A DNA stretch of 64,000 nucleotides from contig OENT01000110.1 in assembly GCA_900239685.1 (NCBI GenBank), forward strand, positions 62,001 through 126,000. The letters are read 5' to 3'. A model generated the notes under the pieces. It searched no databases. It was not told the origin of the DNA and saw only the letters and a list, made by a program, of their open reading frames with translations. Positions 1-11,429 of this stretch are shown in pieces; positions within the stretch are counted from its first letter, which is position 1, and every line of letters begins with the position of its first letter. This stretch comes from Rotaria macrura (taxonomy: Eukaryota > Rotifera > Eurotatoria > Philodinida > Philodinidae). The translations under genes and the position numbers were made by a program.

Positions 1-2
1 TC

Positions 3-104
3 ACACGATCAACGAATATTGTTCCAATTCATAATCTTATAGAAGAAGCTCCTCCATCTTATGCTGCAGCTGTATCTTCGATTACAGACATTTCAAAATC
101 TTAA
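3..104 (+). CDS. C-terminal end of an unidentified protein (partial, 5' truncated)
   Basis: An open frame runs from the left edge to a TAA at 102-104 and encodes about 33 residues. The tail contains the segment EEAPPSYAAAV, whose PPSY matches the PPxY motif that binds WW domains of NEDD4-type ubiquitin ligases. Such tails are common in arrestin-domain and membrane-trafficking proteins, but nothing upstream is available to name the family. An AATAAA lies about 140 bases downstream. The stretch after the stop is non-coding in character. The frame is supported only by its open run, the low-complexity Pro/Ala tail and the stop, so it could still be chance. Confidence 0.5.
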   Translation, partial: TRSTNIVPIHNLIEEAPPSYAAAVSSITDISKS

Positions 105-2892
105 TCTTTTTATAATACAAACGCTTTTTATGTAATTCTTCACAATTTTATATTGTTAGTAGCCAAGACGATGACTAGATCACCGATAAAATACAATGAA
201 CGAAAGAACAGCTCAATTCAAAGAACATGTTCAATTAATTCACAAATAAAAACTTTAAATTGACCTCGTCAGTTTCATACACTAACATCATGAGAAGAGA
301 AAACAAATAGATAATTATGCATTGAATTAAAATTGTTGCGATTTACAATTAATATCGAAATCATGGATAGTAAAAACAGTTGTACATTCATATTGTTTTT
401 CGTTTTGCGTCGTGGCAAAATCTTGTATAGACTTCTATAGAAAACATGTCTGAAATTGTATGACATATCTTGGATCGATAACGTTTACACAACTCGCCAA
501 CATAGTTTTTCAAAATACAGCACAATATCTATCTAATTAGATCTTAGAAGTTGTCCAATACCGTTAGAGAAAAAACAAAAACTTCTGTATGTGTTTCATG
601 CAAATTTTAATAAACGATTTGAAGTATAAAGAGGTTGTCATCATTAGACAATGTTCCATTTCAGAAACACAGCGAAAACTTATTCAATCATTGGTCTTAC
701 AATTCGATTTGAATTGGAACCCAAATTTTCTTCGTAATGTTCATCAACTAATGACATGGTGCATTCAAAAAGTTCCACGACTGTTTCTATTAAAAACCAG
801 CGCGAAGCGTTCTTGAATTACTACTCTTGTCTTTGCATGGCTCATGCAATCTTCAACATATAGGTCTGAAAACATCTGGCGTATGAAACGTCTCTATGAA
901 AAATACAAGTAGATTTTAGACCAGTATCTATATACTGACAAAAAATCATACAAACTGACAATTTTTCAATGATATAGTTTCTTGTGCAATACGATCCTGC
1001 CTCATTTCATACTTATCAACGTGTGAAGGTAGTCCATGTCAGTCAGTTTTCAGTCAGTCAATGCAACTTCTCAATGATATGGTCATCGCGAAGATAGCTT
1101 AGTATAAATTGATGACAATATCGATTTAAATAAAGTAAATATTTAAATTTCTGAGAACTTGATGGTCGAATAGCGTTGAGATAAATACCAGTTACTGCCG
1201 CTATTTCAAATGTACAGTGCTGAGCATTTCGAATGATCAATCCCATGTCGCTAAAATTAGTTTATAAAAAGGTTGCGTTCTCTGACAGCACTTGAATGAC
1301 GCATCAATCATATAGAGAACAATCATTAACTATTCTTTATTCGCGTTTGAAACGACGAATTTATTCGAATGTTGCAGTATTTAATAGACCTTTGTTACTA
1401 TAAAATACTAGCATGCATTCATAAATTTTGAATGATAACTACTCTTTCAAGACGTGCATTTTTGTTCAAGTTGTGCATTTTACAACAGTGCATAGATACT
1501 GGTCTAAAATCCATTTGTAGTTTTTCATACAGACGTTTCGTACGGCAGAGGTTTTCAGGCCTATATATTCACGATTGTATGAGCCGTGCACAGACAAGAG
1601 TACTAATTCAAGAACGCTTTGGACTGTTTTATAATAGAAACAGCCCTGGAACGTTTTGAACGCACCATGTATATATTTGTTTCACGTTGTATGTGGCAAA
1701 ACCAGAATTCGATTGTTTCCTGTAAATTATCTTGCGTGATAGGATTAGTTATATTAATGTCATATGAAAGCCTTCACAACTGTAAATGCATGATTCTTGA
1801 CTTCCTTTTGTAAGAATTGTGAATATCGAATTATCTGATCTCATCCCCAATGAGCTAATCGGAGTTTTAGATTCAAGCACACACTTAAAATTGAACTGCA
1901 TTAATTGTTACGATCCCTTCGCACTCCTACTCTGATTAAATTTGTATGTTGAACGTTGAAGAAAAATGAAATTTAATGGTGTTGAATACTTCGACAAAAT
2001 ACTGAAATAATTATACATGTATTGAGAGCAAAATAATTCGTGTCATAAATAACTGTAGTTGATTTACTTTTCTCATGAATTTTTAACTACTATCTGTGAA
2101 AAATGGGTCACGATTTTCTGATGACCCAAAACTATTACTTTTGATGATCAGATTTTTCTAAATTCCTTCAACATGTTTATTTCTCAAGAAACATAATTAT
2201 GACATTTAAAATTACAAATGATAAACCGACAAGGAATACTTCAGCACCGTTATTGAAATATCCAATTAACGTAATCTTTGTTTGTTCAACCTATGTCTTA
2301 TCGTAAAAGTGACATAGATTCAATAGAATTTCTAAATCAAGCGAATGCTTGCAGAAATAGACTCTGAGTTCAACCGTACAAGTACACAACTGTGATGGTG
2401 CAACCGATCAGCATGACTGTTGCTAGTAGAGCCTTAGGGGGTACGACATTTCTGTACCCTACATTCTACCCTACGTCCGTTTTGATAACCTGGTCGTACC
2501 CTACACTTCCCTTACCTTGACTCTTTCAATCAATAAAACGAATGATGTGTTTCAAAACTTAAGACGTGATTAGATTAATTTCGATCGGAATCTCATAGGA
2601 TAGCTGAAGTTGTAAAACGAAGACTGTTAATGATTGTCGTTATTTCCTATGAAATATTTCGTGTATATTTTTAGGAGGATAAAATTGGTGATTTATTGAA
2701 AATACTTTTTGTAGAAAAAAAGGGTTTTCTTGTGAAAATGATAAAACTTCAATGCACACTAATCTACTGTGAAAATTGTTACAAATTTGATTTAGTCATT
2801 TATCTGACATAATTTTACTTTAATTAATTTGACAGAGTCTATCATAATTTTCGTAGTAGCCACTGTTAATGAGTTTCATATATTGACTCTCA
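105..2892. other. Gene-free stretch with inverted duplication
   Basis: Apart from the inverted duplication at 754-1671, I see no coding exon here with credible splice sites. Around 2431-2520 there is a C-rich patch in which TACCCTAC occurs three times within about 75 bases (GTACCCTACATTCTACCCTA, then CGTACCCTAC), unlike the AT-rich surroundings. The right end is the 3' flank of the minus-strand hexosaminidase gene. Confidence 0.5.
754..1671. repeat. Imperfect inverted duplication, arms about 185 bp
   Basis: The stretch 754-937 reappears in reverse complement at 1485-1671, separated by about 550 bp. Shared blocks include ACATGGTGC, GCGTTCTTGAATTA, CTGAAAAC and TTTTAGACCAGTATCTAT. The arms differ by many substitutions and small indels, so the duplication is not recent. 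Read on the minus strand, the right arm is open for about 60 codons, while the left arm in its own sense is broken by stops. This suggests two decayed copies of one former coding segment, facing each other. I do not recognise the peptide. Confidence 0.75.
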
Positions 2893-5800
2893 TCAGGCTG
2901 TGATGATAGGTAATGTATCATTGATTTCAAGTTTTTCTATATTTGGTAGTGGTCTTGGTAACCATGAATTTTGCTCGAGAACAGCACGCCGTATAAATTC
3001 GTATCGTCGATTAATTGAACGATAGCGTTTCATAAAATATGTTTCAAGCCATTCGATAGCAACTTGTGGTGGAAATATTTCATTCATAGATTCAGTAAAT
3101 GATGAAATAAATTTATTCAAGGATTCAATTACTGGTGTTAATTTTTCTAAACATTCCTCACCACGTTTTACATGAATGTAATCATATTTAATATGAAGAT
3201 CAGTAACATATTTATCAACGAATGATTCAACTTCTTGAACTCGATTCCACAGTTGAGACAACGATATGATTAATTCATAGACATTAGCACCAGGAAATTT
3301 ACATCTAAACATAGTAAATTTCTAAAAACTACTGTAATATTCATTTTTCTTATAAGATGAAAGAAAATTAAATCGCGATCGCATTTTTTCCAACTAGGTT
3401 ATATGATTATTTCTTCTAGTTTTGTTTTAAACTGTTCATTTGATAAAAGCTATCACATGTGAGACATACAATTAATAATTAGATACTGAATGAAATCAAA
3501 TATACTTTAGTTTTCATTTTCTATGCTGTATTAATTATGTTTGTCAATAGTCAATTGCCTGATAAAAATAATCGCACGGGACTAGCAGTATTGGATTCGA
3601 TATATCTTTTAAGTTTATTACATTGAATAAAGATTAATCATCATGATTTAGTATTTGTGTTTTCTTTTTTTTATGTAGAAAATTTTATTCAAGAATGATC
3701 TAAAGTATAGAAAATAATGTCATTAAAAACTTGATAAACATATATGGGCAGCAGAAATGATTGTAATCGTTTCCAACGTGAAAAACATCGTATGAGAATT
3801 TTATTTTTCATAGAAAGCTTGACATTTTAACTCATTTGGAATCGATCAAGGATTCGGTGGAATCATCAATTCGTTTTGCGATTAAGATTATGGCTATTCG
3901 ATAGGTTTTGGTACTCTTGTCTGATCTTTTTGTGTTGAGTTAGGAGAACTTTTATTGATTTTTTAGGCAATCAGTCTGGAAACCTTGAATATTTCTAAAT
4001 GATTGATTTGTCGTACTGTAACTCTTTTTGAATACTAAAAATTCATAATTATCAATAGTGAAAAGAATAGTTTAACGATCAGTTGATATTGAAGTGAGAC
4101 TACATTTATTCTCGTTCAAACTTCATATAATTTCAAATGATTGTGAAGCATAGCTATATGAACCGAATTCGAGCTCGAAATTTATTCATCAAAGCTCTTA
4201 CTATCTTCATATTCATTGCCTATAGAAAATGCATGAAACGATCTTGTTTCGTCGAAAGATGATCAGAGAACGAGTCTCGAACGAACTTTTTCATTTCTTA
4301 TCAAAATCGATTTAACAAAAACAGGGTAGCCAAGAATGGCGATATGACATTTGGAGACTTCGCCTCATTACATACCAATCGTACTTATTCTTAATAAGAC
4401 GGAACACTCAAAACTATTGATAGCTGATGACTAAAAGTTACAGTACGTGACCATCTAACACTTGAAACTAAAAATCATTATTTTATTCGACAGCAATTGT
4501 AATTTTCACGAAAAAAGACGATCAGTAAAGCTAACTTTTCAAATTGCGTCGTACCTTATGTAATAGATTCCAATGCAAACAGAAACGAATCAGCCAGATT
4601 CAAGCATATTGATACTTATTTTTAAATTCGTTCTGCAATCATCAGAAATGTACAAGTATGATCACATGAGCACTTCTAATGCTTAGTCTGAAATTGTATC
4701 ATTTAAAAAGTTCACTATTTTCCATTAATTTTGATCGAGAACGGGACGCATACGAATACTACTCCTGTTATTCGTAGGATATAGATGTGAATGAATTTCA
4801 TAGTATGGAGATTATTAGAAAATCTCGTATTCCTACTATGACACTGCTTATGTGACAAAAGTTCATTGTTGCCCTATCTTAGATAAAAAAAAGAACTATT
4901 AAATAAATATACATCAGTTCACTACGTATTGACAAAATTTGGATTTTGTATTAAAAATCTGTTTGTTCAGCTCGCTTTTACTGCTCACATGTGAAACTTA
5001 CAAGCAATACCTATTACAACTTTATGTTATATCGTTAGATTATTGAAAATAAATTATTTAAAAATATACTTGAAGTAGATATATTGCAACTACAAAAATC
5101 TTTATCGCTAATAGGTATACTCTGAGATTTTACCATATTCGAATTAAACAATAATTTCCAATCAATTTATTTGATTTTTCTTCAATATTTCAATACTCTC
5201 AACAGTTATTTACACAATCAAATACAACTTCAATGCATAGCCTATACTTTCTTCTAATAGAATTCTATCCATGTTAAAAGAAGACGTAGGACTGGTCGCT
5301 TCCTGACATAGTAAAATGTCGGTTGGCTTGTGAGTCCCATCAAGTATGCGCGAGTCTGGATTGTAGGTGTTCTGGAGAAAAATAAGTGATATTTACAGAA
5401 CTTTTTAGGTTTCAAGATGGTTTTGTATTTTATTCGATAGTCGAATCTTCGAAAAAAGGTATTTGCGAGAATATTAAAGTGGTTCTTTAATGTCTAGAAC
5501 CTTTTCTAAGCCGTCTACCATCCGATACAGAACACTACTTATCAGAGGTCCAGCATTTTCTGAAAACTTTCTTCATCTTTTTCGGAACGCGTAATTTCAC
5601 ACCTTAACAACGATCGACGATTTACCTTTTCCTAGATCAATTAACCAATGAACAGTATTCAAAGTTATACTTCCTATTGAACTTTTATTGTTTATTTTTG
5701 AGACAAAAATGATGCCATGATATGCATTATTTTGAAATCGATGTTTAGTCAAGTACATTTTAGATTTACATTGAAGAAGAAAGTATAAACTGACTGGGCG

Positions 5801-8800
5801 CTTTTTAGTCGTAGTTCAACAGAGAGGAATAACTTCTAATCGACACCATGAAGTGGGGTGGATTGGACTAAGACCACTCTCTTGGTCTTCGTCTATTTTA
5901 CTATATGCATGAATTCAAATTCATACCTAAGCTCCGACGCATGTCACTCATTCTTTCGAGATATATCGATACAAATAATACTGCATTTTTACGAAAAACT
6001 AGAATTCACTCAGTTTAGATCTTTGTAACTGGCTACTATTCAAACTCCACTATGTCAATGAGCGATGCTTATCTCTTCGATGAGCGCTGACAACACGATT
6101 CTTTTCCTATGTTTAAAATCCAGCAACGGAATATCTACATTACATGCTAGAATCAATAGATTTTCGAATACCCTGCGTACTAATTTTCATTAGTTATCAT
6201 TAACGATGCTATTAGATTGTTTAGAATAATTCTTGAATTCTTTCTCCAAGGTTACCTATGACTTGAAGTTATTGAAACTGCAAAACTTCCATGTATGAGT
6301 GGCATAGAATAAATTCCAAAAAGAATTCAACGATACAAACCTAGGTATGATTCTCGTAGTATGATCTTGAATATTTAAATGAAGTGGCGATGAACATTCT
6401 AATTGTTTCTGTACATATTCGTGTAATCTATTCGGGAAAATATCGATATTAGGAAGACTTTTAAATTGTTCTTGCCAAGCAGCTATCGAAAAGGTCATTG
6501 ATGGAATCGAATAAGGTAACAGCTCACATAATGAAAGAAAATGATCATAACGTGACCAACCAGTTAAGAGCACTCCGTGAAAATTTTGCCATCTTGTTGG
6601 AGTATACGAATGTAATTGTTTTATCCAAGATAGTTGATCTAAATAGAAATGTTTTCAATAAATTCACTCTATAATTTAAAAGTATTATGAGATATTCAAT
6701 GTTTTTATCTCAAGAAGGGAAAAAGATTAGGCGAATAATCTTTCATTGGCTTGAATAATGACTCAACAATAAACTATTGTGTTAAAAAAGATGTACTTAA
6801 CTATTTCTCTAGTACCATTCTATATCTAATAAGCTTTGAAAGAAATCATCTGAACAATAGTCAAGGTTTTTACTATGAAGATAAATGTATTTTAACCATT
6901 GAGCTTTTCGAGGAAGATTGTAGAACGCTCGCTTTCAATGAGTCGAAATCTGTTCTGGGAAAAGAATTAATTTCATTCGTTGGATTATTCTATAATTGAA
7001 AGAAAAAGGAATTCATTTTGTTTTCTTACTATTATAATAATGGCTAACATCGCTTATCGTTGCAGTTTCATGCGTTGCACCTTTAAATGCAGTTGCACCC
7101 CATAAATCTTTGAATTGTCCAAAAAATTGTGCTTGTGAACCAATGACAAAATTTTCAACACTGATATCTTCTCTATAAGACCATATAACAGGATTGATTA
7201 AATTGAATAGATTATATTTTTGTAAAATTTCCAAATTCAAATTTTGTAACACATCATGCCAAACAAGTAAATTTATATTTGGAGATTTTCTTTTGATATA
7301 ATTGGCAATCGTACTAAGATGATAAGCGAATAAATCATAATTCGTTGAAATTCCGGTCAAACGCTGAAATTCTTCACATGCAGGATTCGTTAGAAAATAA
7401 TAAACTTCATCGTGACCAATGTGAAAATAATGGATATTCGGGTGTAAACTTAAATATTGATCAATCATCGAAAAAAGAATTGTATACGTTTTATTTATGC
7501 ATGGTGTTATGACTTGTGGATATTTAGGATTTTCACGTAAATTACTGAATTCTTTTAATTTTAATAAAAATTCCAAGTGACCTAGAACATGAAGAAAGAC
7601 AACCATGAGAAAAAGTTGTTGCGCGAATGCTGTCGAGTGTTAACATTAGATAATGCTTCATTTTAATCTCATTCGTATTTTGAGACTGAAGGAGAATATT
7701 ATGATGGGAGGTTGAATAACGGGTGACTGATGTTTTCCATGAAAGCATATGACATGTTGGCATAAGCCACTCTCCTTCAATCAATAATGCTCTGAATGTA
7801 AAGAAAAAAACAGAAAGAAAATATAAATACTAAGTACTAAATTTCCTGCGAAGGTTCGCCACTATCAAATTGCATTACTGATCGGAAATAATAGACATCT
7901 GCATAGTTCAAAACTGAATATTTTACGAAATAAGTCAGAATTCGATTCTCCACACAACTATTTCAGCGATCGGAACTTTTTGAAAGTACCTGTTATATTT
8001 TCTAGTAACTAGGATAAATGACTACATAGTTCTTCTGATTTTCGAGCTTTCAACATTCTCGAATGTAGTCTTTGTTATCATATGATATATATCTGAACAT
8101 TATCTGAAAACGGTATTGATACTCAACGAATGCCATGTCTCACAGAACGTATCAAAAACAGTCCATGTTGTCATGTGATGTTTCTTAAAAATAAATCCTT
8201 TTGCACGCGAAATCTCAGGAGGAGATTTTCGAATGTTGAAAACAACAGGAGTTGATAATCGTTAATTTTTGTTTAGGACATATATGCAGAAATTTAGAAA
8301 AGTAACAGCAAAATTCTACCGAAAATTAGAGACATCAAGGAAAGCAAACACTTGCCGACTAAAAAACTTCAAATTTTGCAGATTACTTTGAACAGTTTCA
8401 AAACCATAAATGAAGTTTAGTTCGCTTCTTGCACATTTCAAGAGTTAGCTGATGAATGCTGACAAGTACATAGTGCAAATGAGGTCATGTTGAAGTCTAG
8501 TAGTCTTGGATGCAGAATTTCTTATATTTTACATGGGTATAGATGCAATTTACATCAATTTCAGTAAAAAACTGAATGAGAAATAGTTCGGGCAAAGATG
8601 ACTTTGAACTAAAGATAAATGCCAGAAGTGTCATGATAATATCGGGTGAGAGATTATTTCTAGCATATCCTTCAGATTAATCAAGGTAAGTATTGAAGAA
8701 GTCCGATTTTGTTCAATTCTCTGTTCATTTCTTATCGACTTATGACTGCTTTAGTCGATATTTACGGTACGAATATGATTGGCAAGAAAAATTTGAATGA

Positions 8801-11429
8801 TCGAATTTCAAACTGAAATTTTATCTACACCGAGATTTTACAGTTACTGAATACTTAACAAATTTTGAGCGAGAAAAACCCAAGTCTTACTGCAATATTA
8901 GCTTATTGTTAAATTAATCTTGTCATGCAACACATTCCTGACGATAGGAGAATATCTTGGTCAAAATACGTTCATTTTGGCTCTAAATTAGTGAAGTTTT
9001 TGGTGAGTGTATAGCGTAGCTGTGGAAAAAATTGTAAGGTCAAGTTTCCATTGGTTCGACATGTAGGTTGTTTTCATACTTATAGTACTAAAATGATCAA
9101 AACGTTCCAATTCAAGAGAGAACATTAGAAAATCGAATAGCCTATGATTTCTGATGAAAATACAATTCACCAGTTATAGATCCATCTCTCGAGAGTATTG
9201 ACGGAAAATTTTCAAGTATAATGTGATTTATACTCCTCTCTGTTAACTTAACCAGCTTTCTTCAACGCATATAATGAATTTCTTTTCAATCTAAGATTAT
9301 ACTAATGTCTCAGAGATTCGGAAATAGAAATTTATTTCATATGATTCAAATACACACGGTGCGCGATTGACAATTTTATAGAAGTATTAAATATCGAATA
9401 TGTTACGCCACCTTTAGCTTGAACAAAGAACAATTTATTAAACTTACTTAGCAAACTTTTAATGATGAAAAATTTGATATTTTATTTTGCACCTAGGGAT
9501 ACACTATAACTTAATGATATAACAATTCAAAAAGAATTTCGATCTTTTCTAACAACCTCGACAAGAGAAGCGACAGAATTTTATATATAGTAAGCATTTT
9601 ATTTTTTTCACAGATCTCATTAAAATTTATGGAAGTGCCAAACATTTTTTTCACTGGCAGTGCATAATTAATTTTATGTTATAATTACATACGAATTATC
9701 AAAAGACCCTTAGGGTTTAACTTTGGTTCTATTCATCAAATTATTAATGAAGATTTTATTCAACTACAATTCTACATTAACACATCTTCTCCAACTTTTC
9801 CCGTGACAAAAATAGGAGCACACACAATTCAATCGTATAGAACCGTCTGAAGAGTGGTGACGCTTAATACTTATCCACTTATGTTAGACATTCATTCCTT
9901 TCTTTTTATTCATCTTACTCTAGGAGCATCTTTGTTTACAATCTTATTTGATTTTGACCGATCTCGTTGTACATCTCAAGATCGCTTGAAGTACATTTTC
10001 ATGAATTCAAAGAAATCCATCCGATCGTATCTCTAGGTCGAACTTAGTTTACATACACTGTTCCTGCACAGTTTGTTTTGGCTATTGCTGATCAATAGGC
10101 GACCATTTCACTGTATTATTGTAGATGTGGATTAGTATTATGTTTCTTTCTCCAGTTGCAAAACATATGACGCTCAGTTCAATATAAAAGCCAATTAAAA
10201 GAAACGAAAGGTATCGGCATCGATGAAAGCATTCAAAACATATAACGTTCTTACTGGTAACAAAAGATATTCTTACACTTGAATTTCTCCTGAAGAAATG
10301 ACCCGCCGAGGTCAGCAAAAGAAAACCGATCCTCTATTTGCTAGTCAATATTTAGAAGAATTACAGATTCATTTAGAAGATCTTCATTAGAAATATCGCT
10401 AATTGATACGGTTTGGTGTCGTAAAAATTACTTATCTAATTTTTTTGACCATAAATTCTCTATGTTCACATGAAAATTAATAGTACGCATTCGACCAGTT
10501 GTATCATTACAATACTTTAATTTAGATTTATAGAGACTAGTACGCTCACTTAGACAGGAAGCATCATTTCTCGAATACATCTCACAATGAACGAATAGAA
10601 ATTTTCTTTAACTACGATAAGAAAAAAGTCTCACAATAAATCTTTGTCACCATCTTTAACATGTAAACTCGTTCGATAAAATATTAAAATCCTATCATTT
10701 CATATTCAAAAGCAGAAAAACAAACTATGAAAGGACAATCACACATACATATGTTTTTTGCCAGTCACCTATTGTGTTCACTTACCATAAGTTTGTAATA
10801 GAGGCATAGTATCTAAATCGTTGTCTTTTGCTAGTTGATTAATTTTTTGAATGTCATCGTTTGTATAGGCTTGTTTGTGTTTGACAGAACTAACAATATC
10901 ATCAAATGGAAACATATCTTCATACTCCATACATATTCCTGTTGCTCCCAATTTATGTAGAAGAGGAAATATTTTTTCAAAATATGATATCTTAGGTGCA
11001 GCACCTTTTAAATCAAAATGAACATACAGTGACATTGAACGGTTAGCAATTTTTATTAAATCGGACGAAACAAGAGAATACGATTTGTTGAAATGATTTA
11101 TACTGTTTAGTAGATTCTAAAAATAAACAATTGATATATATGAACTCATTTACAACAATAGTTACTTTTTGAATTTGAGTAGAATGATTTTCAACAATAG
11201 TATCCGATGTTGACAGCAGAAAGTGAATATTATTATTATCGTTATTATTATTTTTAATGAAAATTGTCATTAAAATAATGAAAATAAATACACATATTAA
11301 AAATGCAACAGTGCTTCGACAACCGATAAGTCGACGACTACGAAACATAGTGAGTAGCCAACTAATTATTTGTGAGACATTCAATTTTTTTCTTTTCTTT
11401 AATCTAAAAGTAATCGAAACGAAAAACAT
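2893..11429 (-). CDS. HEXD: Membrane-anchored GH20 beta-N-acetylhexosaminidase, HEXD type
   Basis: Five exons on the minus strand: 11166-11429, 10786-11116, 7030-7581, 6341-6638 and 2893-3304. All junctions are GT-AG and in phase, giving 618 aa. Exon 1 has a basic stretch and a hydrophobic segment (about residues 39-57), read as a type II signal anchor. The catalytic domain begins near residue 115 with VHFDLKGA and YEDMFPFDD, as in vertebrate hexosaminidase [11 protein letters not shown] in exon 3 carries the GH20 Asp-Glu catalytic pair (about D256/E257), and [11 protein letters not shown] follows in exon 4. The family removes terminal GlcNAc/GalNAc from glycans and glycoconjugates. The anchor implies action in the Golgi or another luminal compartment, unlike the mainly nucleocytoplasmic vertebrate enzyme. 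A second in-frame ATG at 11348 would shorten the tail but keep the anchor. Introns 2 and 4 are about 3.2 and 3.0 kb, far above the local norm. Confidence 0.9.
3305..6340 (-). other. HEXD intron 4 (3.0 kb)
   Basis: This intron separates the conserved catalytic exon from the last exon. The donor is GTTTGT after the codon remnant AG and the acceptor is TTTAG before A-TGT-AAA, restoring Arg-Cys-Lys. Inside, 5335-5460 resembles 62034-62150 in a WDR3 intron, so both are probably copies of a dispersed repeat. No exon-like segment with matching phase was found, and I see no complete transposon. Confidence 0.7.
5335..5460 (+). repeat. Dispersed repeat copy 1
   Basis: From CCATCAAGTATG through GTTCTGGA, TTTACAGAAC, TTATTCGA and GTCGAATC to TTCGA, this stretch aligns by eye in the same orientation with 62034-62150. 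Similarity is roughly three quarters of positions with small indels. Each copy sits inside an intron of a different gene. I see no terminal inverted repeats and no coding potential, so it may be part of a longer decayed element. Confidence 0.6.
7582..10785 (-). other. HEXD intron 2 (3.2 kb)
   Basis: The donor GTAAGT follows TATG and the acceptor TTCTAG precedes GTCAC, joining Gly-His-Leu-Glu-Phe, which is a conserved HEXD stretch. No reading frame inside shows recognisable protein similarity. Short open runs on both strands (for example 7542-7784, 8988-9170, 9854-10036 and 10082-10318) have no splice context or family features. Confidence 0.7.

Noticed and set aside
589-816. 75-codon plus-strand frame next to the inverted duplication
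   Set aside because: It has no start context, splice sites or protein features and ends inside the decayed left arm.
4799-4842. Hairpin bounded by CATAGTA and TACTATG
   Set aside because: The arms are short and interrupted in very AT-rich DNA; this is likely by chance.
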